Source: Oscillospiraceae bacterium (lineage in GTDB: Bacteria; Bacillota_A; Clostridia; Oscillospirales; WRJC01). From it: a DNA stretch of 5,519 bases. Where the stretch lies: NCBI GenBank assembly GCA_009785015.1, contig WQXD01000251.1, positions 1-5,519 of the forward strand. The letters are read 5' to 3'. Numbering within the stretch: the stretch's first letter is position 1; every line of letters begins with the position of its first letter. A model generated the notes under the pieces. It was given only the letters and a program-made list of their open reading frames with translations. It had not been told where the DNA came from and did no database searches. The position numbers and the translations under genes are program-made. Below, one piece after another: positions 1 through 5,519 of this stretch.

Positions 1-2
1 CA

Positions 3-575
3 AAAATAAAAGGCGACGCTTCCGTCGCAATGATTTCCGTCGGCACGCTCGCCATGGGTTATCTAATCATGAACGTTTTTTCAAAGTCGTCGAATATTTC
101 GGGCGACGTCTGCGCGACTTTGTTCGGTTCGACTTCGATTCTTACATTGACAAAAACGGAAGTCTGGCTGTGCGTTGTTTTGTCAATAGTAGTGGTTGTC
201 GTATTTTTATTGTTTTACCATAAAATATTCGCCGTGACTTTTGACGGGGATTTCGCCGCCGCAACGGGAATAAAAGCTAAAACTTATAATTTGATACTCG
301 CCGTCGTGATTGCCGTGGTTATTGTTCTGGCCATGAATTTAGTCGGCGCGCTTTTGATTTCCGCTTTGGTGATATTTCCCGCATTGTCCGCCATGCGCGT
401 GTTTAAAAATTTCAAGTCCGTGACCGTATGTTCGGTGATTGTGTCGGTAACCTGCGCCGCCCTTGGCATATTGATTTCTATTATCGCCGGAACTCCGGTA
501 GGTTCAACTATTGTCGCGGTGGATATCGCGGGTTTTTTTATATTTAGTTTAACGGGTTTCATAATTCATAAATAA
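3..575 (+). CDS. Metal ABC transporter permease, ABC-3 (ZnuB/TroC/MntB) family, 5' partial
   Basis: This is the C-terminal 190 residues of an integral membrane permease that would work with an ATPase and a metal-binding protein to import a divalent metal, probably zinc or manganese. The ATG at position 30 is not the true start. The frame is open to the left edge, and the codons before it read KIKGDASVA, which continues a typical ABC-3 loop (compare K-G-D-x-A/S). Strongly hydrophobic stretches give about four to five membrane helices. Family-like landmarks are the LFGS segment, the FDGDFAAATG loop before a helix, the VGALLISALVIFPALSA helix and a late GTPVGSTIV loop, after which the protein ends at a normal place. 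A lipoprotein gene follows after 21 bp, so the two are probably co-transcribed. The family call is secure. The metal cannot be decided without the binding protein or a regulator site, both of which would lie upstream of this window. Confidence 0.9.
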   Translation, partial: KIKGDASVAMISVGTLAMGYLIMNVFSKSSNISGDVCATLFGSTSILTLTKTEVWLCVVLSIVVVVVFLLFYHKIFAVTFDGDFAAATGIKAKTYNLILAVVIAVVIVLAMNLVGALLISALVIFPALSAMRVFKNFKSVTVCSVIVSVTCAALGILISIIAGTPVGSTIVAVDIAGFFIFSLTGFIIHK

Positions 576-596
576 GTTAGGAGAGTGTAACTGGAA

Positions 597-1037
597 ATGA
601 AAAAATGTTTATTATTGCTGTTATTGATATTCTGCATAGTTTTAACCGCGGGCTGCGCGAATAAAGACGCGCCGCAAAGCGCGGGAAGCGTCGATATTGA
701 TTTGACTTTGCTAAGCGGCACGATGGTATATGCCGAAGTGTATAACATGATGACGCAGCCTGATGATTATATGGGGAAATCAATAAAAATGAACGGGCTG
801 TATTACACTGCGTATTACGAAGAAACCGGGCTGTATTATCATTACGTGATTATCGAGGACGCGACCGCGTGCTGTCAGCAGGGAATGGAATTTCTGTGGA
901 ACGGCGAGCACAGTTACCCCGTCGATTACCCGGAGGAATCCTCAAAGGTTGAGGTGGTCGGCGTATTCGGCAGTTACGACGAGCTTGGGAAAACCTATTA
1001 TTATCTTGCGGTCGACAATATATCTGTTTTGCGTTAA
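597..1037 (+). CDS. Small lipoprotein linked to metal ABC transporter, possible OB-fold
   Basis: A 146-residue secreted lipoprotein. Residues 1-19 form a Lys-Lys plus poly-Leu signal, and L-T-A-G-C places the lipidated cysteine at C20. A short linker follows, then a compact domain of about 105 residues. AGGAGAG at 579-585 lies 11 nt before the ATG and supports this start. The mature part has alternating beta-type segments: G60-K-S-I-K-M-N-G, Y-H-Y-V-I-I-E-D, V-E-V-V-G-V-F-G and Y-Y-Y-L-A-V-D-N. This spacing resembles bacterial OB-fold proteins (inference). The most striking segment is D-A-T-A-C-C-Q-Q-G-M-E-F, with adjacent cysteines C92 and C93. From memory, similar lipoproteins with this segment sit beside zinc permeases in Clostridia. 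The 21-bp gap to the permease suggests one operon, so a role in metal handling at the outer membrane face is plausible but not shown. No catalytic motif is visible. Confidence 0.85.
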   Translation: MKKCLLLLLLIFCIVLTAGCANKDAPQSAGSVDIDLTLLSGTMVYAEVYNMMTQPDDYMGKSIKMNGLYYTAYYEETGLYYHYVIIEDATACCQQGMEFLWNGEHSYPVDYPEESSKVEVVGVFGSYDELGKTYYYLAVDNISVLR

Positions 1038-1079
1038 CCGGGCTTAAACTACTTAAAATTTACGCAATCTCTAATCGTT

Positions 1080-1106
1080 ACCCTCTTTAAACTAAAGAGA
1101 GTTTTT
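1080..1106 (+). terminator. Rho-independent terminator after the lipoprotein gene
   Basis: CTCTTTA at 1083-1089 pairs with TAAAGAG at 1093-1099 around a 3-nt AAC loop. Two further pairs (1081-1101 and 1080-1102) are possible across one mismatch. TTTTT follows at 1102-1106. It begins 43 nt after the lipoprotein stop and lies before the next promoter, so it would end the permease-lipoprotein transcript. The stem is AT-rich and only moderately stable, so termination may be incomplete. Confidence 0.7.
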
Positions 1107-1142
1107 ATAAAATTTTTTTCGCTGATTTATATTTTTATAAAA
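1102..1142. repeat. Pair of 11-bp direct repeats, TTTTTATAAAA
   Basis: TTTTTATAAAA occurs at 1102-1112 and exactly again at 1132-1142, 30 bp from start to start, which is about three helical turns. The inner TTTTATAAAA is its own reverse complement. The first copy overlaps the terminator T-tract, and the second ends 23 bp before the -35 box of the kinase promoter. It could be a regulator-binding pair, an UP-element-like AT-rich tract, or chance in an AT-rich spacer. Confidence 0.5.
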
Positions 1143-1165
1143 AGTGGCATATGTAAATAAATCCA

Positions 1166-1194
1166 TTGACAAACCTGACGTTTTGTGCTATCAT
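1166..1194 (+). promoter_or_regulatory. Sigma-A type promoter of the hybrid kinase gene, extended -10
   Basis: A perfect TTGACA -35 box at 1166-1171 is followed after 17 bp by TATCAT at 1189-1194. TGC directly before the -10 box (1186-1188) makes an extended -10. Transcription should start near 1201, giving a leader of about 54 nt before the ATG at 1255. The AT-rich tract upstream could act as an UP element. The promoter lies downstream of the GTG at 1144, which rules that codon out as a start for this transcript. Confidence 0.85.
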
Positions 1195-1241
1195 TCTATA
1201 TTATATATTTTATTTAAAAATTCTTATAAGGGATTTTTACC

Positions 1242-1246
1242 GGGAG
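1242..1246 (+). promoter_or_regulatory. Ribosome binding site that fixes the kinase start at 1255
   Basis: GGGAG at 1242-1246 lies 8 nt before the ATG at 1255. The in-frame GTG at 1144 has only AT-rich sequence before it and no such site. Starting at 1255 also puts a signal sequence exactly at the N-terminus. Confidence 0.8.
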
Positions 1247-1254
1247 TTATAGCG

Positions 1255-4200
1255 ATGATTAAATTGTTCAAACGTTTTGTGTGTGCGGCGCTCGTCATTA
1301 TTTTTATGTTTGCGCCGCTTTCCGGTTGCGTTAAAACCGCTGACAGCGGAGAAGAATTTGCCGTTTTCACTTCGTTCAGGGATATTCCCGGCATAACAGA
1401 TGAAGAAATCAAGGCGATAGATGCTATACGCGGACAGACAGATTATTTCAGGTACAGCGTATTGCCGACCACTGAGGCATTTTATAATATTAACGATGGT
1501 TCAATATGCGGATGGGCCGCTTTGCTCTGCGAATGGCTCGGCGAATTATTTGAAATCCCCGTTGTGCCTGAATTTGTTGAATGGAATGAATACTTGTCTA
1601 CTCTCGCGAGCTTTGAGATTGATTTTTCAGGGTATCTGACCGCAACGGAAGAACGGCGGAACAGCGGATATTATATGACTGAAACAATCGCCATGCAGAC
1701 AGTGCGCTACTATCGTATAATGGGAAGCCCGCTGCTTGGACAAATCGAGCAGACGCGCCGACTCCGGTATGCTTTCATAGAAGGCTCCATTACGGTTGAC
1801 GAGATTTCGCCTCATCTTAAACCCGATACTTATGACATCATATACGTCGGGGATACCGACGAGGCGTATGAAGCGCTGCGTTCAGGCGAAGCCGACGCTT
1901 TTTTTAACTCTAATATGCTTGAGTCTGCCTTTGATATTTATGGAAACGTGGTCGCGTATGATTTCCTGCCCTTGGTTGTTTCCCCTGTTTCACTGGCGAC
2001 GCGAAATCCTGATTTAGCGCCTTTTATTTCAGTTGTGGACAAAGCTCTCGCAAACGGTGCGAGCAAGTATTTGCACAAGCTGTATACTAAAGGGTATCAA
2101 GAATACAAGGCAAACAAGTTTTTTATGTGGCTGACCGACGAGGAAAAAGAATTCCTGCATAATCCGCCCATTGTGAAAGTGGCGGCTGAATATTGGTTCT
2201 ACCCCGTCAGCTATTATAATACATACGAGAAAAGATGGGAAGGCATCGCTTTTGATATATTTTATGAAATAGAGAAAATAACAGGGCTTAAGTTTGAAGT
2301 CGCTAATAATAATAATGCCGAATGGGGCGAATTAGTTGAAATGCTCGAGGACGGACGGGTGGACATAATTTGCGACCTGATGCAGACTCCGACGCGGCTC
2401 GGTAGGTTTATATGGCCTGCGACCATGTATAAAAAAGATACTTACGCACTTATTTCCAAAACGGATTTGCCCAGCGTGGACTTCGGGGAGATTCCTTATT
2501 CGAAAATAGGCTTGATAACCGGTATCGGCAATACTGAAATGTTCCTGAACTGGTTTCCTAACGCTACGGACACGACGTTTTACGAATCAAGCGATGATGT
2601 TTTCGCCGACTTGGACGTCGGCAAAATCGACCTTGCGATGCTGAGCACGGGCATTTTGGCTGAAATGACCAATTATCACGAACTGTCGGGCTATAAAGCC
2701 AATTATATGTTCAGCGACTATGAATATACTTTCGGGTTCAACAAAAATCAGACTGTTCTTTGCTCAATAATTGACAAAGCGCTCATGACTATCGACACGG
2801 ACAGGCTCGCGCAGCAGTGGGATACCAGGTCTTACGATTACCACGCGAAATTATTGGAAGCCCAGCGCCCGTGGCTGATTGGCGTCGCTTTCCTGTCGTT
2901 ATTAATCCTCGCACTTGTCACCACCCTTTTTGCAAGAAGCCGCCTGGCTAGCAAGCATTTGGAAAAACTTGTCGGAGAGCGGACGAACGAACTTGAATTG
3001 CAGACGCGCGAGTTCGCCCTGCAAACCGCAACGCTGAATACGCTGATAGATTCGATTCCCGACCTTTTATATACGAAGAATCTGAATTTGAAGTTTACGC
3101 ATGTCAACAAATCCCTTTTTGAGTATTACGGCGTGAGCAAAGAGGATATGCTCGGAAAAAGCGAAGAAGATATCTGGCTGCCCGGCGAATACGTCGAGTC
3201 CCTTGAAGATTTGAACTTAAAAGTTATCAGAGAAGAAACAATAATCAAGCTTGAAGAGCAGCTATTGAATGCCGACGGGACATTCCGGACTTTTGAAACA
3301 ATCAGGCTGCCTATCAAAGTAAACGGCGTTATAAGCGGCGTTATGGGCATAGGCCACGATATAACGGAGCGCAAGGCAATGGAAATAGAAATGAATAGGC
3401 AAAAGGTAATCCTTCAAACGCTAATCGACTTGGTTCCATGTTTGATATATTGGAAAGACCTGGAACTTAAATACGTACTGGGCAACAAATTCGCGAACGA
3501 ATTGTTCGGACTCACCCAAAACGACATTATCGGCAAGACTAATAGGGAAATCGGCGCATTTACGGGCAGTATTTCGGAAATAATCGACAAGTTGGATAAA
3601 GATGTGCTCGAATCCAATAAAATGCTTACGACGGAACTGTGGGTGAATACCGGCGAAAATATAAAACAGCTGTTTACAACATCCTCGCTCCCGTTTGTCG
3701 TAGACGGCGAATTAATCGGCGTTATCAGCGTGGCGTTCGACATCACGGAGCGCAAGGCGATGGAACAGGCCGCACTTGCCGCGTCGCAGTCTAAATCGTC
3801 GTTTTTGGCGAACATGAGCCATGAGCTCCGCACGCCGCTCAACGTCGTAATCGGGCTGACGGACTTAATCCTCGAGGAAAACCACCTTGCCAGGCACGTT
3901 TCTGAAAATATGCGCAAAATCAGCAGCGCGGGAAACACGCTGCTCAATATAGTGAACGATATTCTCGACATTTCCAAAATCGAATCGGGAATGCTTGCCT
4001 TTGTGCCGACTGAATATTACATCTCGAGCCTCCTGAACGACGTGACGACGCTTGTGACTACGCGCATTGACGAAAAGCCCGTCGCTTTCCGCCTTAATAT
4101 AAGCGACGATTTGCCTAAAAAACTTTACGGCGACGATTTGCGCGTCAAGCAGATTCTGAACAACCTGCTGAGCAACGCCACAAAATATACGAGCACGGGC

Positions 4201-5442
4201 ACTATTACCCTGAACGTCGGAGTTGAATGGGCAGGCAGTAAAGACGTCTGGCTGGAAATCATGGTGACCGATACCGGCACGGGCATACGCGAAGAAGATA
4301 TGCAGCACCTTTTCACGGATTATTATCAGGTGGACTCGCAGGCAAACCGCAGGAACAAAGGCACGGGGCTGGGGCTGTCGATAACCAAGCGGCTTACGGA
4401 AATGATGGACGGGACAATAAGCGTCGAAAGCGTGTTCGGCCAGGGGACTATATTCAAGGTGCGCATAAAACAGGGAACCGTAAATAACGAAACAATAGGC
4501 TCGTCCGTCGCCGACAGCCTGCGCAAGTTTATTTATTCCGACGAAAAGAGAAATTACGCGAAGAAACTCGAGCGCATCGATTTGCGCCACGCGCGCGTTC
4601 TTGTTGTTGACGATATGCAGACAAACCTCGATGTTGTCGCGGGGCTCCTGCGCAAATATAAAATGCAGGTGGAATGCGTGACCAACGGCTATGAGGCCCT
4701 GGAGCGCATACGTTTTGGCAGGCCGTATTACAACGTGGTTTTCATGGACCATATGATGCCGGGCATGGACGGTATCGAAACCACCGACGCGATTCGCGCG
4801 CTCGGCACAGATTACGCGCGGCAAATCCCTATTATCGCGCTTACCGCGAACGCCATTCACGGCACGGTGAATATTTTCTACGAGCACGATTTTCAGGACT
4901 TTGTGTCAAAGCCGATTGACATAATGCAGCTTGACAGCGCGGTACGCAAATGGATTCGCAATACCAAACCCGAAGAAGACGAAGAAGCCGGTGAAAAAGA
5001 AGAAGAACCCATAGAAATCTCGGATTTGAACATACAGGGCCTGAATACTGAAAAAGGAATGGCGCTGTTCGGCTGGGACGAGGAATTTTATCTGATGGCC
5101 CTGCGCTCGTATGTCGAAAACGCGCCCGCCGTAATTGATAAAATCCGCTCGGTTACCAAAGAAACGTTAAACGATTACGCCGTAAATATTCACGGATTGA
5201 AGAGCATAAGCGCGAATATCGGCGCGGAAATAACATCCAACCAGGCAAAGACCATCACCGTATCCACGCAGCAGCAGCTTAAATACAGCGAGCAGATACA
5301 TACCGCCGTCACGGAGGTATCCCGGGGAGTCAGGAATTTTGTCAGCGCCGCGGAAGCTGCGGCGCTTTCGGCCAATACTCTGACTGAACGCACCGGCGAG
5401 CTGGAAAAATTCCTGACCGGACAGGACGAACATGGCGATTGA
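1255..5442 (+). CDS. BvgS/EvgS-type hybrid sensor histidine kinase with unusual C-terminus
   Basis: A 1395-residue membrane sensor for a multistep phosphorelay; numbering starts at the ATG at 1255. Residues 1-25 form a signal ending in the lipobox L22-S-G-C25. Two solute-binding domains (family 3 type) follow, about 63-285 and 305-525. They carry the usual T-x-E-x-R and T-P-T-R ligand-site segments at T131-R134 and T378-R381. One membrane helix spans about 540-560. Two PAS domains (about 595-707 and 719-833) each end in D-I-T-E-R-K. HisKA has H856 in SHELRTPL. The HATPase has an N-box at N970-K977, G1 D1006-T-G-T-G and G2 G1036-T-G-L-G. The receiver (1113-1235) has D1119, D1120, phospho-acceptor D1165, T1197 and K1219. 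An acidic linker (1240-1254) leads to an Hpt domain with H1313-G-L-K-S. All residues needed for kinase and receiver chemistry are present. From about 1333 the sequence stops resembling Hpt and becomes a long heptad helix like a chemoreceptor end. The ligand is unknown, but amino acids or similar small solutes are typical of these domains. Confidence 0.93.
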   Translation: MIKLFKRFVCAALVIIFMFAPLSGCVKTADSGEEFAVFTSFRDIPGITDEEIKAIDAIRGQTDYFRYSVLPTTEAFYNINDGSICGWAALLCEWLGELFEIPVVPEFVEWNEYLSTLASFEIDFSGYLTATEERRNSGYYMTETIAMQTVRYYRIMGSPLLGQIEQTRRLRYAFIEGSITVDEISPHLKPDTYDIIYVGDTDEAYEALRSGEADAFFNSNMLESAFDIYGNVVAYDFLPLVVSPVSLATRNPDLAPFISVVDKALANGASKYLHKLYTKGYQEYKANKFFMWLTDEEKEFLHNPPIVKVAAEYWFYPVSYYNTYEKRWEGIAFDIFYEIEKITGLKFEVANNNNAEWGELVEMLEDGRVDIICDLMQTPTRLGRFIWPATMYKKDTYALISKTDLPSVDFGEIPYSKIGLITGIGNTEMFLNWFPNATDTTFYESSDDVFADLDVGKIDLAMLSTGILAEMTNYHELSGYKANYMFSDYEYTFGFNKNQTVLCSIIDKALMTIDTDRLAQQWDTRSYDYHAKLLEAQRPWLIGVAFLSLLILALVTTLFARSRLASKHLEKLVGERTNELELQTREFALQTATLNTLIDSIPDLLYTKNLNLKFTHVNKSLFEYYGVSKEDMLGKSEEDIWLPGEYVESLEDLNLKVIREETIIKLEEQLLNADGTFRTFETIRLPIKVNGVISGVMGIGHDITERKAMEIEMNRQKVILQTLIDLVPCLIYWKDLELKYVLGNKFANELFGLTQNDIIGKTNREIGAFTGSISEIIDKLDKDVLESNKMLTTELWVNTGENIKQLFTTSSLPFVVDGELIGVISVAFDITERKAMEQAALAASQSKSSFLANMSHELRTPLNVVIGLTDLILEENHLARHVSENMRKISSAGNTLLNIVNDILDISKIESGMLAFVPTEYYISSLLNDVTTLVTTRIDEKPVAFRLNISDDLPKKLYGDDLRVKQILNNLLSNATKYTSTGTITLNVGVEWAGSKDVWLEIMVTDTGTGIREEDMQHLFTDYYQVDSQANRRNKGTGLGLSITKRLTEMMDGTISVESVFGQGTIFKVRIKQGTVNNETIGSSVADSLRKFIYSDEKRNYAKKLERIDLRHARVLVVDDMQTNLDVVAGLLRKYKMQVECVTNGYEALERIRFGRPYYNVVFMDHMMPGMDGIETTDAIRALGTDYARQIPIIALTANAIHGTVNIFYEHDFQDFVSKPIDIMQLDSAVRKWIRNTKPEEDEEAGEKEEEPIEISDLNIQGLNTEKGMALFGWDEEFYLMALRSYVENAPAVIDKIRSVTKETLNDYAVNIHGLKSISANIGAEITSNQAKTITVSTQQQLKYSEQIHTAVTEVSRGVRNFVSAAEAAALSANTLTERTGELEKFLTGQDEHGD
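3358..3765 (+). repeat. Tandem PAS units ending in a near-identical 27-bp segment
   Basis: The end of PAS 1 (3358-3384) and the end of PAS 2 (3739-3765) both encode D-I-T-E-R-K-A-M-E and match at 24 of 27 bases, including a 14-base exact run (ACGGAGCGCAAGGC). The starts of the two domains are also alike: T-L-I-D-x-x-P-x-L-x-Y in both. The interiors differ clearly, so this is an old internal duplication in which the junction stayed conserved, not a recent copy. Confidence 0.7.
5251..5439 (+). other. Chemoreceptor-like C-terminal helix within the kinase (residues 1333-1395)
   Basis: After the Hpt-like N-I-G-A-E-I-T-S-N-Q-A-K, the protein reads T-I-T-V-S-T-Q-Q-Q, then S-E-Q-I-H-T-A-V-T-E-V-S, then L-T-E-R-T-G-E-L-E-K-F-L. 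This word order is what I know from the last helix of methyl-accepting chemotaxis proteins (S-T-Q-Q-Q, S-E-Q-I/V, and A-x-x-L then E-L near the end). Core positions alternate 4 and 3 without a break: I1334, T1338, Q1341, S1345, I1348, V1352, V1355, V1359, F1362, A1366, A1369, A1373, L1376, T1380, L1383, L1387. The highly conserved receptor tip that binds CheA and CheW is absent. The coiled-coil reading is direct from the sequence, while the family assignment is from memory. Confidence 0.65.
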
Positions 5443-5519
5443 TAAATCGAAATACATAGTCAAATTCGGCGAAGAAGGGCTTGAAAACATCGCGATGGTG
5501 GAAACCCTTCTCTTTGAAC
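5432..5519 (+). CDS. Start of next gene, possibly CheA-like Hpt protein, 3' partial
   Basis: An ATG at 5432 opens a frame of 29 codons that reaches the right edge. It overlaps the kinase stop by 11 bp, and AGGA at 5423-5426 lies 5 nt before it, so translation is probably coupled to the kinase. The visible residues begin M-A-I-D-K-S-K-Y and continue K-F-G-E-E-G-L-E-N-I-A-M-V-E-T-L-L. The pattern F-x-E/D-E-x-x-x-x-I/L-x-x-M/L-x-x-x-L-L is like the first helix of the CheA phosphotransfer domain (F-x-D-E-A-D-E-L-L-A-D-M-E-x-x-L-L in the E. coli protein). The phosphorylated histidine would lie beyond the window, so this is tentative. It could also be a free-standing Hpt protein or an unrelated helical N-terminus. 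Confidence 0.55.
   Translation, partial: MAIDKSKYIVKFGEEGLENIAMVETLLFE

Noticed and set aside
30..575. Treating the ATG at 30 as the true start of the permease.
   Set aside because: The frame is open to the left edge, the preceding codons continue a family-like loop, and the protein would lack the N-terminal membrane helices. No ribosome site precedes the ATG.
1205..1235. A hairpin or riboswitch in the kinase leader.
   Set aside because: Only short A/T inverted repeats such as TTTTATTTAAAA are present. The leader of about 54 nt is too short and too AT-rich for a known riboswitch fold.
3414..3977. A 187-codon open frame on the minus strand over PAS 2 and HisKA.
   Set aside because: It is antisense to well-defined domains, is rich in Ser and Leu as expected from complementing the sense codons, and shows no domain or ribosome site of note.
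3865..4887. A 340-codon open frame on the minus strand.
   Set aside because: It lies wholly inside the HisKA, HATPase and receiver regions of the kinase, whose catalytic motifs are intact on the + strand. The translated minus-strand frame shows no recognisable domain. It is a shadow produced by codon bias.
5215..5260. A frameshift as the cause of the Hpt to chemoreceptor-like change.
   Set aside because: A frameshift would give unrelated residues. The sequence after the seam has a perfect heptad pattern and family-like words in the same frame to a stop that is coupled to the next gene.
1..5519. tRNA or rRNA genes, CRISPR arrays, insertion sequences or attachment sites.
   Set aside because: No tRNA-like cloverleaf, regularly spaced repeats, transposase-like protein or terminal inverted repeats were seen on either strand by eye.

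Overview
The window looks like chromosomal DNA of a bacterium of moderate GC content, most likely a Clostridia-like Bacillota. This is an inference from several features. There is an ABC-3 type metal permease followed by a small lipoprotein of a kind I associate with clostridial zinc-transport loci. Shine-Dalgarno sites are clear (AGGAGAG, GGGAG, AGGA), and there is a consensus sigma-A type extended -10 promoter. The large kinase has a domain order common in gut Clostridia. The species cannot be named from this sequence.

Layout, all on the + strand. (1) 3-575: the 3' part of a metal ABC transporter permease, open at the left edge. (2) 597-1037: a small lipoprotein, 21 bp downstream and probably in the same operon. 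(3) 1038-1254: an intergenic region with a hairpin plus T-tract terminator, two copies of an 11-bp palindromic AT-rich repeat, and a strong promoter. (4) 1255-5442: a 1395-residue hybrid sensor kinase of the BvgS/EvgS type. Its order is lipoprotein-like signal, two extracytoplasmic solute-binding domains, one membrane segment, two PAS domains, HisKA, HATPase, receiver, then the first half of an Hpt domain. (5) 5432-5519: the first 29 codons of the next gene, overlapping the kinase stop by 11 bp and resembling the N-terminal Hpt helix of a CheA-like protein.

The first two genes form the end of a metal-uptake unit, probably for Zn or Mn. The kinase starts a separate transcription unit with its own promoter. 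It should bind small extracellular ligands through its solute-binding domains and pass phosphate along H856, D1165 and H1313. No response regulator with a DNA-binding output lies in the window.

The most unusual point is the C-terminus of the kinase. The Hpt domain begins normally, with H1313-G-L-K-S. From about residue 1333 it no longer looks like Hpt and reads instead like the last helix of a methyl-accepting chemotaxis protein, with an unbroken heptad pattern to residue 1387. The next gene also starts like CheA. This suggests either a real fusion of a phosphorelay kinase to the end of a chemoreceptor gene inside a chemosensory operon, or an assembly chimera. These alternatives can be tested.
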